Source: Pirellulaceae bacterium
Lineage (GTDB): Bacteria; Planctomycetota; Planctomycetia; Pirellulales; Pirellulaceae
NCBI GenBank assembly: GCA_022448315.1
Contig: JAKVCA010000041.1
Span: 1 to 42,149 of the forward strand
Direction of reading: 5' to 3'
Length of the DNA: 42,149 nucleotides
This document shows positions 10,301 to 18,414 of this stretch, piece after piece. The notes under the pieces were generated by a model. The model made no database searches. It saw only the letters and a list, made by a program, of their open reading frames with translations, and had not been told where the DNA came from. The number at the start of each line of letters is the position of its first letter. Positions within the stretch are counted from its first letter, which is position 1. A program made the position numbers and the translations under genes.

Positions 10301-10402
10301 GCTTCGGCCACACCGGAGGAACTTGGAGATGCCGAGGTTGCTTCCTGGATGATCATTTCACGATTGCTCATGAATTTGAGTGAGACCATAACGCGAGGCT
10401 AG
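7301..10402 (+). CDS. planctomycete cytochrome / DUF1549 / DUF1553 protein
   Basis: Large exported protein of about 1033 residues. After an N-terminal hydrophobic segment (RIILYGILLGLMASGIGLNA) comes the PSCyt1 domain with a CFRCH haem c-binding motif at residues 59-63 and the RMPP segment. The DUF1549 (PSCyt2) domain follows with WFDLVGIPPSPEDV and a second CxxCH, CARCHDHKYDP, at about 345-349. A discoidin-like insert (residues about 450-590) precedes the C-terminal DUF1553 domain with NRWWQACFGVGLV and SRRLHAEEVRDAVL. The family is linked to polysaccharide use in planctomycetes, but its reaction is not established. I choose the ATG at 7301; an in-frame TTG at 7274 is possible. It ends 7 bases before the DUF1501 gene, its usual partner. 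Confidence 0.9.
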   Translation: MMVFNQFRWSVSTPTRCDVRQRIILYGILLGLMASGIGLNAKEAVDFDLEVRPILADACFRCHGPDENTREADLRLDMESELLSDRGGYRIVEPGDPAESHLLQRIRGEGEERMPPSDAQRQLTEDEISTLTRWVEEGADWKQHWAFEKPVASLPPIDPSGKWDRNPIDSFVRHRRAEAWSPTVAASPEVILRRVWFDLVGIPPSPEDVLRFLDDPSPDRLERQLDRLFASPHYGEKMARGWLDSSRYADTNGYQYDTERTQWPWRDWVIEAFNRHLPYDQFVVEQIAGDLLPDASPEQVLATGFNRNHGITIEGGVIDEEYRTEYVVDRVVTTSTVFLGMTALCARCHDHKYDPLSQKEFYQLFDFFNQVPERGHNGFAPQMAVVPSELEDDRQRLERLRERQAASEPEWTQRQTSWEADLLRRKVSPPVVWRPIVLEGVEASSGAKLVPQEDGSWLATGGSNGHDKYELVWSLPVSRTLNWLRIQALTHPDLPHNGPGRAFNSNFVLNEIKLFQQVGNKWVPVPLAEVVADYSQRGFEIEKAIDGNPSTGWAVDGPTRKENRVAGVRLKQPLTVETANALKLELHFNYGTSHSIGRVKLSMSEADRPQLSDDPWQALEIAETDRTAKQKEDLRRLFIESGSAPEDLVQSVAEARSLENRIRGLASRQVNVMVMREMPNRRTTHVLDRGSYDQPGEVVEAGVPAILGGWSEAFPSNRLGFARWLVAEEHPLTSRVAVNRWWQACFGVGLVKSSEDFGTQGERPSHPQLLDWLAVNFQERQWELTWLQRKMLTSSTYGQSSRCSPSKQAEDPENRWLQRGPSRRLHAEEVRDAVLVASGQLISKIGGPSVYPYHPEGLWLEINNRPNYSKAYPHQKGEGLYRRSLYTFWKRTVPPPTLQTFDAPEREFCVVRRSATNTPLQAFVLLHDPQFVESARQLAIRVLRRPDLKNDRERLTFACLATIGRRPEPEETRILLELLEKRRVEYQLDPEEVAGLLSVGASATPEELGDAEVASWMIISRLLMNLSETITRG

Positions 10403-10409
10403 ATGTCCT

Positions 10410-11879
10410 ATGAATCCTTTGCATCAATATCAGCTGGGTCTGACTCGGCGAACTTTGATTCAACGGTCAGGGTTGGGGGTAGGTGCGACCGCACTTGGGA
10501 CCCTAATGAACCCAAGTCGGCTATCTGCGACGCCGCGTGCCGCGGTTGAAGAACCCGACGCGCCCCACGGTGGTCTTGCGGATCTGCCGCATTTTGCTGC
10601 CAAGGCCAAACGGGTTATCTACATGTTTCAAAGTGGTGCGCCCTCGCAAGTCGATCTCTTTGATCATAAACCGACACTGGAATCGTTGGATGGAACCGAG
10701 CTGCCAGATTCGATTCGTCAAGGGCAGCGGCTGACGGGTATGACCTCGGGGCAAAAGCAGTTTTTGGTGACTAAAAGTTTTTCGCCATTCCGACAACACG
10801 GTAACAGCGGGATGTGGCTCAGCGATCTCCTCCCTTACCATGCCAAAATTGCCGACGATATGTGTGTGATCAAATCGGTTCATACCGAGGCTATCAATCA
10901 TGATCCCGCCATCACGTTTTTTCAGTCCGGCAATCAACAGCCGGGCCGGCCATGTTTCGGATCGTGGTGCAGTTACGGGCTGGGAAGCGATACGGCGGAT
11001 TTGCCCGCTTTTGTGGTTCTCCTGTCGGAATGCACTGACAATCAGGCCCAGCCGCTCTACTCCAGACTTTGGGGCAGTGGTTTCCTGCCCTCCAACCATC
11101 AGGGCGTCAAATTTCGAGGTGACGGGGAGCCGGTGCTCTACCTCAAAGACCCCACAGGGGAATCTGTAAAAAATCGCCGCGAGTTTCTCGATACGCTCGC
11201 TGCCCTGAATGAAAGGCAACTTCAGTCCTCGGGGGATCGGGAAATTCAGACGCGGATGGCGGCATATGAAATGGCGTATCGCATGCAGATGTCGGTTCCG
11301 GACCTCGTGGATTTCAGTGATGAGCCTGAGCGGACGTTTGATCTTTATGGCGAAGACGCCAAAACGCCGGGAACCCATGCGGCGAATTGCGTGTTAGCGC
11401 GCCGGCTCGCGGAGCGAGGGGTGAGATTCATTCAGTTGTACCACCGCGGTTGGGATCATCACGGTAATCTGCCGGGGCGGCATCCGACACAAGCCCGCGA
11501 GACGGATCAAGGATCTGCGGGGCTGATTTTAGACCTCAAGGAGCGCGGACTTCTTGAAGATACGCTCGTGATATGGGGTGGAGAATTCGGTCGTACGGTC
11601 TACGCGCAAGGAGGTCGTTCGGCCTTTGGTCGTGACCACCATCCGAGGTGTTTTTCGATGTGGCTTGCCGGTGGAGGGATTCAGCCCGGAATGAGTTTCG
11701 GTGAGACCGATGATTTTTGCTACAACGTGGCCAAGGACCCTGTGCACGTCCATGATCTTCATGCAACCTTGCTTCACTGCCTGGGGATCGACCATGAGCG
11801 TCTGACCTACAAGTTCCAGGGACGACAATATCGATTGACCGATATCGCGGGTGAGGTTGTGAAGCCGATCCTCATCTGA
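10410..11879 (+). CDS. DUF1501 family protein with Tat signal
   Basis: A 489-residue member of the DUF1501 family (alkaline-phosphatase/sulfatase-like fold). The N-terminus carries a twin-arginine export signal, TRRTLIQRSG at residues 12-21, followed by a hydrophobic stretch GLGVGATALGTL. Family segments include YMFQSGAPSQVDLFDHKP near residue 70, HTEAINHDPA, the HRGWDHHGNLP metal-binding-like region near residue 345, WGGEFGRT and the C-terminal GRQYRLTD followed by GEVV. The start ATG at 10410 is 7 bases after the stop of the DUF1553 gene, so the two are co-transcribed; these proteins are nearly always encoded as a pair in planctomycetes. Substrate is unknown. A disrupted PAS remnant begins on the other strand only 3 bases past its stop. 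Confidence 0.93.
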   Translation: MNPLHQYQLGLTRRTLIQRSGLGVGATALGTLMNPSRLSATPRAAVEEPDAPHGGLADLPHFAAKAKRVIYMFQSGAPSQVDLFDHKPTLESLDGTELPDSIRQGQRLTGMTSGQKQFLVTKSFSPFRQHGNSGMWLSDLLPYHAKIADDMCVIKSVHTEAINHDPAITFFQSGNQQPGRPCFGSWCSYGLGSDTADLPAFVVLLSECTDNQAQPLYSRLWGSGFLPSNHQGVKFRGDGEPVLYLKDPTGESVKNRREFLDTLAALNERQLQSSGDREIQTRMAAYEMAYRMQMSVPDLVDFSDEPERTFDLYGEDAKTPGTHAANCVLARRLAERGVRFIQLYHRGWDHHGNLPGRHPTQARETDQGSAGLILDLKERGLLEDTLVIWGGEFGRTVYAQGGRSAFGRDHHPRCFSMWLAGGGIQPGMSFGETDDFCYNVAKDPVHVHDLHATLLHCLGIDHERLTYKFQGRQYRLTDIAGEVVKPILI

Positions 11880-11882
11880 TGT

Positions 11883-12212
11883 TTGGAGCCAAACGTTGGG
11901 ACGGCCCTCCTGTTGGACCCGCAAGTCCAGCGGAGTGCGCTTCATTTTCGAAGCAGACTGCAGGGCATCGAGGAAGTGGATACGCTGATGCGTTGGGACA
12001 CGTTTCATCCATGGATCGATTTCCATGGGCAGGTTGATGGCCTCGATGTGCAATTTTTTTAACGCCGCCGGGTTGGCGTATCAGACTTCCGATGCGTCAA
12101 GTGAGATGACGCAAACGTCGTCCTCGACATCCTCGAGCATCGATACGACCGTTCCGAAGTCGATCCTGGACTCTTGACCATTTGATCGCTTCGCTATCAC
12201 TGATGAATCCAT
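11883..12212 (-). pseudogene. PAS-domain fragment with in-frame stop
   Basis: Reading the minus strand from the ATG at 12212 gives MDSSVIAKRSNGQESRID, then FGTVVSMLEDVEDDVCVISL and DASEV, a TGA at 12083-12081, and in the same frame YANPAALKKLHIEAINLP, then QRIHFLDALQSASKM and a stretch ending GRPNVWLQ near 11885. The pattern DxVCVISLDxxEVxYANPAALKKL is typical of the start of a PAS sensor domain (compare the common YxNPAxxxLxG core). The reading frame resumes immediately after the stop, and the PAS resemblance ends where the neighbouring DUF1501 gene begins, so this looks like the decayed, truncated end of a sensory gene. Alternatives are a sequencing error or chance. I see no kinase or GGDEF domain nearby. 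Confidence 0.5.
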
Positions 12213-12570
12213 CCGTCATGAGAAGACTGGATCGACGAAGTCCCAGCAGAAACAAACTGCTGCATTCGTCTTTACAGAATCATAGAGGGGCCGAAACGCA
12301 TGACTCCGTGTGGTCGAATTTCGGTCACCTTGCTGGAAATAAATGGATGTAATAGGACAAACCTCTAGCCCTGTGAGTGATCGGGATGGCCAACTTGTGA
12401 TTGCTTTGAAGAGGGCTTTCAGTCGCTGTTAAGTTGTTTCATGGAAGATAGTTAGGCGTTTTTATTGTTCACGAAATGCGGCTTGGACGAAAAGCGTTGA
12501 ACGAATCACCGTGCAACGCGGCTTCAAAAGTAAAGATCAACGGGTGAAACCTTGGTGAGTGGTGGTTGGA
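12213..12570. other. intergenic stretch without a recognised gene
   Basis: About 360 bases between the PAS remnant and the hairpin near the ridA-like gene. No reading frame shows protein-family character, and no tRNA-like or repeat structure was seen. The stretch is somewhat richer in A and T than the flanking genes. It may hold the rest of the decayed sensory gene's upstream region. Confidence 0.4.
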
Positions 12571-12597
12571 ACGCCCGGCAGGGGGCAGACCGGGCGT
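12571..12597 (-). terminator. hairpin downstream of the RidA-family gene
   Basis: ACGCCCGG (12571-12578) pairs perfectly with CCGGGCGT (12590-12597) around an 11-base loop. It lies 51 bases past the stop of the minus-strand RidA-family gene. There is no clear U-tract on the minus strand, so termination is inferred from position and stem strength only. Confidence 0.4.
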
Positions 12598-12647
12598 CTT
12601 TGACCACTGTCTTGCGATGGAGACCTTCTTGAGATGGAAGCGGAGAC

Positions 12648-13115
12648 CTACTCGGGGTGGACTTCAAACATTCCTTCGATTTCAACAGAGATATTGCCCG
12701 GCAGTGAACCCATTCCAACGGCGCTCCGTGTTCCGACGCCTTCATCGCTTCCAAAGACCTCAGCGAACAGTTCGCTGCATCCGTTGATGACGGCGGGATG
12801 ATTGCCGAAGTCCGGTCCGCAATTCACCATTCCCAGCAGTTTTACCACCCGCTTGATTCGATCCAGGCTACCCAATCCCACTTGTAGCGTGGCAAGAATT
12901 GCAAGCCCGGTTTGTCGTGCCGCGTCGTAGCCGTGCTGTTGATCCACGTCCAGGCCAACCTTACCCGTGTACATGGATCCGTCGGCTTTGAGCGGGCCGT
13001 GTCCCGAGACGAGGCAGTGATTGCCTGTGATCAGCAAAGGTTTGTAAACGCCCGCAGGTTTTGGGGCGGGTGGAAGTTCGATTCCGAGATCTTTCAGACG
13101 TTGTTCAGCACTCAT
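12648..13115 (-). CDS. RidA/YjgF/UK114 family protein
   Basis: A 155-residue protein of the Rid superfamily, several of whose members hydrolyse reactive enamine/imine intermediates from pyridoxal-phosphate enzymes. Family features are the LVSGHGPLKADG strand, the QTGLAILATLQVGLGSLDRIKRVVKLLGMV helix-strand region (read in parts), FAEVFG and GVGTRSAVGMGSLPGN, which contains the arginine that corresponds to the active-site Arg of RidA. It matches the longer 150-residue branch of the family rather than canonical 125-residue RidA, so deaminase activity is not certain. The ATG at 13115 is preceded by GAAAGGAA; a TTG three bases earlier is less likely. It stands alone on the minus strand. Confidence 0.88.
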   Translation of the reverse strand: MSAEQRLKDLGIELPPAPKPAGVYKPLLITGNHCLVSGHGPLKADGSMYTGKVGLDVDQQHGYDAARQTGLAILATLQVGLGSLDRIKRVVKLLGMVNCGPDFGNHPAVINGCSELFAEVFGSDEGVGTRSAVGMGSLPGNISVEIEGMFEVHPE

Positions 13116-13387
13116 CAATCAATTCCTTTCGTGATTTCAAAATGGTCGTCTCGCCCATCGTCGAAACTTCCTTTGGGCGATGACAGGGAGAGTCATGGAG
13201 AGGGAACTCCGCGACTGAATCGATGCAAAACTCTTCGGCGAAGATAAGATTTCCGGTTAGAACCGCATCGGCGAAGCCCGGACTTGACCGGGCAGGATCG
13301 TCTTCATGGATCGAATAGTATATCGTTCTGGGTTTGGAGATCCGAGTGCCCACAGGGCATCTTTGCAGCGCGGGATGAAATCACGTC

Positions 13388-16072
13388 ATGTCACCATGGG
13401 CTCACCACTTTAAGGCTGTCGGGGAAAGCGATCCTCAGGTGAACTCTATGGAGGAGGCGTTCGAGTTATGGAATACCGCTTGTAATGCCTATTTTTCCAG
13501 TCGCGGCGAAGCACCTGAAGTGTTAACCGATAGCCTGGGCTTTCCTAAAACCTCCGCGTCGTCCACGGGTCCTCATGACTCGACGGTCGACCCACCGGTC
13601 CCCTTGTTTCAAGTCTTGCTTCTCGCCGTATTGCGATGGCCCACCGGTGACTTCTTGCAAAGCCAACGGTTGCGCTCCTGGTTGATGGAAAGCTCGCCAA
13701 CGTCGCTCCGGCCTTTTTGGGACATTCTCTCTCGCGGGTTGGTTGATGAAAAAGGAAACGCGGGTTGGATGGAAACCGCGGGGGAATCACTGCTTTATGT
13801 CGAGAAAGCATGGCAGGCTTCATCCCCGGAGTTGTCTTTGCTGGAGTGGTGGCAGCAGACGTTCTATCCACAGCAAAAAAAACGCTACGGTGTTTTTCAT
13901 ACACCCGAAGAGTTGGCGCAGCTCACCTGGAGTCGGCTTCCGGAAACATGTTGGCAAAATCCAGAAGGGGGCCTCATTTTGGATCCGGCCGCGGGGACTC
14001 AAGTTTTCGTCTGCGCTGCACTTCGGCAGCTGGCTGCGACTCATAGGGAGTCGGCTTCAGATTCAGGAACCCTTTGCCAGAATCTTTGTTGCCTTCTTGA
14101 AAGGGTGGTGACGTTCGAAATTTCCGCGCCTGCCTGGGTTCTCGGTTTTCTTGAGGTCGGTAAGACCTTGAGAGAGTTGGACTGCGATTTGCAACGTTCC
14201 GTCCCGTTGAAATTCTGGCGGGGCGACGCACTGAATCCGATGGGGGAATCAAATGCGTCAACAGAAATGATTCAGGATATGATCCGGCAAGACTACAGGT
14301 GGGTGGTCGGCAATCCCCCCTACTCGTCACGCGTCGAGGACCAAAACCCGTGGATTCTGCAATTGCTCAAAGGGCAAGTGGAGGGGCCAGGAGGTCAGAT
14401 CAATTACTATGAGGCTCAGGGAAAGCCGCTGGGTGAGCGTAAGAGTTGGCTTCACGACCTCTACGTCTGCTTCTTCCGGATGGCACAGTGGTGGACTTGT
14501 GCGGCCGAGACGTCGACGGTGGCGTTTGTGACCAATCGTGGGTTCATTGAAAACGTGACGTTTCGCGGCATGCGTGAATCCTTGAATGAACAGTTTGATC
14601 AGATTGATGTCCACGACCTGCACGGTGATGCCTCGGATTCGTCGCCCAATCCCGCAGGAGGATGGTTTGGAATCAAGACGTTAACGAGCCTGGTGGTCAT
14701 GTCCTGTAAGGGGGCCGCGGTAGAGAGGCGTCCAAGCGTGCGTTGGCTCGAGCCAATTACCCCTTCCGCATTGCATAGCGACCGCTTGTCAGAACGATCT
14801 CTGCCCCACACCGTGACTCCCGAAGCGCCCCAGTTTGAATGGCACCCTGATGCGTACAAGGCTCGAGGAGAATTTGATCGGGGGTGGTGCCTCACCGATA
14901 TTTTTCGGGAGTCGGGCTCGCCGATTGTGACCGCCCGTGATTCTCTTGCGATTGCCTTCACTTCACAGGAGCTGGTCGGCCGATTGCAGGAATTTCTCGA
15001 TGACAGAGTCAACGACGATGTGCTCCGTCAAAAGTACTTTCCGCGATCCCGTTCGAGACGTTTCCCCCGAGGAGATACTCGGGGGTGGAAATTGCACGAA
15101 GCCAGAGAATTTCTTCGAGAACGTGCAAAACGTGTTCCTGACCTTGAAACATGGATTCGACCGATTCATTATCGCGCCTACGATTTAAGGCACATCATCT
15201 GGGTCGAAGAATTAATTGACTGGCCGCGTCGACAGGTCATGGCCAGTTTGGAATCGGGGCGGGATTGGGCTTTGGTCGCACGTCGGCAGAGTCCTGTGGG
15301 GCAATCGGCCAATTTCTTCACCGCAACTCGCCAACTCGTGACGGATGGTGTGCTGCGATCCGATAATCGTGGGAACGAGACCGTTTTTCCGCTCCGCTGG
15401 CAGAGCCGCGAGGGCACGCTTGAGAGCAATCTGAATCCCGTGTTTGAGGCTTGTGTTTTCAAACACCTGAGGGGCTCAGGTGATCAGGGCCACTCCAGGT
15501 GTGGAGGGCTTTCGGCAGAACATCGTGAGTCGCTTTTGGGGTATGTGTTCGCATGGCTTCATTGTCGCGAATATCAACATCGATTTCGTCATCAATTGGT
15601 CAGGCGTTACCCTCGAGTTCCTCTGGTGAAAGACACGGATTTTTTTGCTGAAATGTCGGCGGCGGGTTTGGATATGCTCCGCCTTCACGCGGGAACTGAG
15701 CGTGCGACTGAAACCTCGAGTATTCGCGGTGGGGATCAACGCAGCATGCAGGCTCCTCGCTTTCCCGAGGCGAAGGTCCCCAGAGGGTGGCCGGAATTTG
15801 ATGGGAAAGAAATCATTCTCGATGGGGACGGCCATCGAATTTCAGTGTCGCGTGAGGTTTGGGAGTTGCGAATCGGGGCCCATCAGGTTGCAAGAAAGTG
15901 GTTGAAGGATCGGCGAGCGTTTTTCGGCGATCCCGGGATGATTGCAAACTACAAATCTCTACTCGTGTGTCTCGAGGCCACCTTGGAAGCGCAAAAGCGG
16001 GCGGACGCGATAGTGGCGTCTGCGGGAGGTTGTGCCCGTGTGTATGAAAATCTCGTGCCACCCATGAAGTAA
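13388..16072 (+). CDS. solitary type ISP-like DNA adenine-N6 methyltransferase with specificity domain
   Basis: An 894-residue protein resembling the C-terminal half of type ISP restriction-modification enzymes. Residues about 150-190 resemble the coupler (FYPQQKKRYGVFHTPEEL). The methyltransferase follows: AdoMet motif I as LDPAAGTQVF (198-207), and catalytic NPPY at 309-312, which transfers methyl to adenine N6. The C-terminal part (about 500-860) matches the ISP target-recognition domain, with WIRPIHYRAYDLRHI, WPRRQVMASLESG, FTATRQLVTDGVLRS, YVFAWLHCREYQHRFR and YPRVPLVKD. The helicase and Mrr-like nuclease expected in full-length enzymes of about 1500 residues are absent, and no neighbour encodes them. 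Motif I has Q where most relatives have G. It could be an epigenetic regulator or a remnant; the intact frame favours function. Confidence 0.82.
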   Translation: MSPWAHHFKAVGESDPQVNSMEEAFELWNTACNAYFSSRGEAPEVLTDSLGFPKTSASSTGPHDSTVDPPVPLFQVLLLAVLRWPTGDFLQSQRLRSWLMESSPTSLRPFWDILSRGLVDEKGNAGWMETAGESLLYVEKAWQASSPELSLLEWWQQTFYPQQKKRYGVFHTPEELAQLTWSRLPETCWQNPEGGLILDPAAGTQVFVCAALRQLAATHRESASDSGTLCQNLCCLLERVVTFEISAPAWVLGFLEVGKTLRELDCDLQRSVPLKFWRGDALNPMGESNASTEMIQDMIRQDYRWVVGNPPYSSRVEDQNPWILQLLKGQVEGPGGQINYYEAQGKPLGERKSWLHDLYVCFFRMAQWWTCAAETSTVAFVTNRGFIENVTFRGMRESLNEQFDQIDVHDLHGDASDSSPNPAGGWFGIKTLTSLVVMSCKGAAVERRPSVRWLEPITPSALHSDRLSERSLPHTVTPEAPQFEWHPDAYKARGEFDRGWCLTDIFRESGSPIVTARDSLAIAFTSQELVGRLQEFLDDRVNDDVLRQKYFPRSRSRRFPRGDTRGWKLHEAREFLRERAKRVPDLETWIRPIHYRAYDLRHIIWVEELIDWPRRQVMASLESGRDWALVARRQSPVGQSANFFTATRQLVTDGVLRSDNRGNETVFPLRWQSREGTLESNLNPVFEACVFKHLRGSGDQGHSRCGGLSAEHRESLLGYVFAWLHCREYQHRFRHQLVRRYPRVPLVKDTDFFAEMSAAGLDMLRLHAGTERATETSSIRGGDQRSMQAPRFPEAKVPRGWPEFDGKEIILDGDGHRISVSREVWELRIGAHQVARKWLKDRRAFFGDPGMIANYKSLLVCLEATLEAQKRADAIVASAGGCARVYENLVPPMK

Positions 16073-16342
16073 TATCAAAAGGACCGTTTTTTGGCCGCGG
16101 TTTTTTTCATACGACCGGTTTACGCGGGTTCTGTCCTCCTTCAATCCGACGTCAAAAGTGCCAAGGTTCATATTTTTGAACGGGGGATCAAACGGAGGGT
16201 AAGGCTCGGCCCTCTCTTTCCTATTTTCAATCGACGTAGGGGTGCGGGGGACGGTAGACTAAAAGGCTTAAGCTCTGTCCTCGCAGACCTATTAGAAATA
16301 CATCTTTCACCTTCATCTTTAATTAGGTGCGAATTCGACAGA

Positions 16343-17770
16343 ATGAAAACGAGGCCCATGAGTTCTGTGATCACCCATTTCTTCTCACGCCAATGGTGTT
16401 TGGCCGTGGCGATAGGGTTGGTTTTGCCGGGTCTTAAGTCTCCCGCGTGGACATATGCGGTAGAAGCCGAAGAAACCGTGGAGAAACTCGTCCAAAAGCT
16501 TGGGGCGGGGGATTACGATGCGCGGGAGAAAGCGCAGAAAGAGTTGATGTCACGAGGTGTTGACGCCTTGGAGACTCTGCTAGCCAGCCTGAATTCAGAC
16601 GATCCTGAGGCGGCTTGGCGTATCGTCGAACTTCTCGAAAGGATTTCCCTGCAGACTCGAGACCCCGATAAGGTTCAGCGAGTGGTTGAACGACTGATGA
16701 ATGTGACCGGTCAATTAAGGCGCGAATTCGCAATCAGGGGCACCAGCTTACAGCCCAAAATTGATTCATTTAAAAGTGATCTTGCGATTCGCCATCTCCA
16801 ACAGTTGGGGGCTAGAGTCAAGGTTAGCTCCAACAAAACGGAAGCTTCGTTTTCGGGATGGGATCCCGTTGCGATGGATCCCATCGCCGTCGAACTCGAA
16901 ATGGAGACGAAAGAGACACTTTCAAATGAAGAGTTAGCGAACGCCAATCAGGTCTCGGGTAAAGCCTCGGACGGTGAGGTCGTTCCCATCGAGGGTAATT
17001 TGGCTCAGTCCTTTTCCGTTGAGCCCCTATGGGATTTGAATCACCCACCGCAACGTTTGCCCGTGCGAGATGGAGATACTCAAGCTGCAGCTGAGGTAAA
17101 AAGTACTGAAAACGGAATCCAGGTGATTCAAATTCAGCAACTTGGCGGTTTTCGAGTCGCGGTCAACCCCAAAGTGGCAGGGCTTATTGTCGATCCCACC
17201 GCCATCGAGGAGGAACGGTCAAAATTGAAGCGACGTCGACAACCCATCTCAGAGAAATCTGTACAGATTGGTGCGAGTTGGAAGGGATCCGAAGAAGACT
17301 TTGCGACGCTACGGAAAATCGAGGGCCTGGTTGGGTTGCAGATCAGCGGTTTGGAACTTGATGCGAGTAAGTTGGCTGTCATCAGGAGCCTTCCCCGGCT
17401 TCAAAGTATAAATCTCGATCGTTGCGAGGTGGAATACGGTACCTTACTTCGCCTCCAAGCCGCCAGACCGCAACTTCGTATGAATGTTCAAGCGACGGCA
17501 AAGATGGGCGTGTTTGGCGGAAACGGGCCCAACGGTGAGTTGGGGTGTTGGATTGAGAGTCTCGTCAGCGGCGGCCCGGCGGCCAACTCGGGATTGCAGC
17601 CCGGAGAACAGGTCCTGTCAGTGGATGGGTTTCAGATCAGAGACTTTGAGCAACTCTCTCTGTACGTGTCTTTGCAAGCTCCCGGTGACGTGCTGAGATT
17701 TGAAGTGCGAAACTCGGAGGGGCGAGTTCGCGAAGTCCGAGTGGAGCTTGTGCGGCGCGAAGAGCGGTAG
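16343..17770 (+). CDS. exported HEAT-repeat / LRR / PDZ domain protein
   Basis: A 475-residue protein of unknown role built from interaction modules. An N-terminal hydrophobic segment near residues 17-35 (CLAVAIGLVLPGLKSPAW) looks like a signal peptide. A HEAT-like pair follows (VQKLGAGDYDAREKAQKEL and LASLNSDDPEAAWRIVELL). Residues about 325-385 read like leucine-rich repeats (LVGLQISGLELDASKLAVI, LPRLQSINLDRCEV). The C-terminal 80 residues form a PDZ domain (GGPAANSGLQPGEQVLSVDG, then LYVSLQAPGDVLRFEVRN). Such proteins often serve as periplasmic scaffolds in planctomycetes. Start is uncertain: ATG 16343 has little ribosome-site sequence, while ATG 16358 has ACGAGG just upstream. The reading frame is open back to 16091, but that upstream part has no protein character. 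Confidence 0.75.
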   Translation: MKTRPMSSVITHFFSRQWCLAVAIGLVLPGLKSPAWTYAVEAEETVEKLVQKLGAGDYDAREKAQKELMSRGVDALETLLASLNSDDPEAAWRIVELLERISLQTRDPDKVQRVVERLMNVTGQLRREFAIRGTSLQPKIDSFKSDLAIRHLQQLGARVKVSSNKTEASFSGWDPVAMDPIAVELEMETKETLSNEELANANQVSGKASDGEVVPIEGNLAQSFSVEPLWDLNHPPQRLPVRDGDTQAAAEVKSTENGIQVIQIQQLGGFRVAVNPKVAGLIVDPTAIEEERSKLKRRRQPISEKSVQIGASWKGSEEDFATLRKIEGLVGLQISGLELDASKLAVIRSLPRLQSINLDRCEVEYGTLLRLQAARPQLRMNVQATAKMGVFGGNGPNGELGCWIESLVSGGPAANSGLQPGEQVLSVDGFQIRDFEQLSLYVSLQAPGDVLRFEVRNSEGRVREVRVELVRREER

Positions 17771-17936
17771 GCCGATTGAGTCGGATTTCCTCAGAGACCA
17801 ACGCGGTTCCTCCGATGATCTCAGGTGGATTCAATACCATACTGCGATCGGAAGTCGGAATTAAGATGCGAGCAGCATGCTCATGAAGTTCAGGGCAGGG
17901 CGTGTCTTGCATGGACGGACGCAACGCGGAGATAAA

Positions 17937-17976
17937 ATAAAAGAAGCACGCCACACAAAATGACATGCTTCTTTTG
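17937..17976 (-). terminator. rho-independent terminator of the HU gene
   Basis: A perfect 10-base stem, AAAAGAAGCA (17940-17949) against TGCTTCTTTT (17967-17976), followed on the minus strand by TTTTATTTTATC. It lies about 45 bases past the HU stop codon, the right place and orientation. On the plus strand it could also weakly end transcripts from the HEAT/PDZ gene. Confidence 0.85.
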
Positions 17977-18021
17977 GATTGATTCTACTGCCGAAATCAA
18001 GCGAGTCGGCAGAAAATCGAC

Positions 18022-18342
18022 TTACTCGGCCATATCTTTGAGGGCCTTCAGCGGTCGAACCTTGACGACTCGACGAGCTGGCTTCGGTGCAGCCCAAACC
18101 ATTTCACCGGTCGCAGGGTTACGAACCTGACGCTTCTTGGTTGCGGGTTTGTGCTGACAAACCACTTTGCAAAGACCGGGAATCGTGAACTGGCCGGATC
18201 CGTCTTTGCCCATTTGCCCTGCGATTTGCGCGGTCAACGCATCGAGAACCGCAGCAACGTCCTTTTTCGCCAGGCCGGTGCTCTCAGCCATCTCGGTCAA
18301 AATCTGCGACTTTGTGGGAGGTTTAATTGCCGCCTTCGCCAT
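18022..18342 (-). CDS. HU family DNA-binding protein
   Basis: A 106-residue histone-like nucleoid protein that binds and bends DNA. The N-terminal helices (TKSQILTEMAESTGLAKKDV, then AVLDALTAQIAGQM) and the beta-strand FTIPGLCKVV match HU/IHF; the DNA-contacting arm contains RQVRNPATGEMV, the diagnostic RNPxTGE segment. The C-terminus continues with PKPARRVVKVRPLKALKDMAE, longer than classical 90-residue HU and basic, as is common in planctomycetes. The ATG at 18342 is preceded by a near-perfect AAGGAGGG (18351-18358). It is a single-gene unit with its own promoter and terminator. A partner HU or IHF subunit is not present here. Confidence 0.92.
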   Translation of the reverse strand: MAKAAIKPPTKSQILTEMAESTGLAKKDVAAVLDALTAQIAGQMGKDGSGQFTIPGLCKVVCQHKPATKKRQVRNPATGEMVWAAPKPARRVVKVRPLKALKDMAE

Positions 18343-18392
18343 AAAACACGCCCTCCTTGTGAGGTTTTGAAAAAACTCGACTTGTACATGCG

Positions 18393-18405
18393 TCCGCAGT
18401 GCGGA
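18393..18405. promoter_or_regulatory. 13-base palindrome in the HU leader
   Basis: TCCGCAGTGCGGA is a perfect 6+1+6 inverted repeat lying just downstream of the predicted -10 box of the HU promoter, near the expected transcription start. The position suits an operator; it could also form a short RNA hairpin at the 5' end of the transcript. No second copy was noticed elsewhere in the window. Confidence 0.4.
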
Positions 18406-18414
18406 TCGCGAAGA

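Noticed and set aside
10521-11378. A 285-codon open frame on the minus strand inside the DUF1501 gene.
   Set aside because: Shadow frame of a clear family member; composition is Arg/His-rich without domains.
13105-13353. An 82-codon open frame on the minus strand ahead of and overlapping the RidA-family gene.
   Set aside because: No ribosome site, no resemblance to a family, and it contains the RidA gene's own ribosome site in its last codons; more likely leader sequence.
16076-16125. ACCG/CGGT pairing with T-runs after the methyltransferase gene as a terminator.
   Set aside because: Only a four-base stem; too weak to call although the T-runs are suggestive.
16091-16342. Extending the HEAT/PDZ protein upstream by 84 codons to a TTG.
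   Set aside because: The extra residues have no domain character and would bury the signal-like hydrophobic segment far inside the protein.
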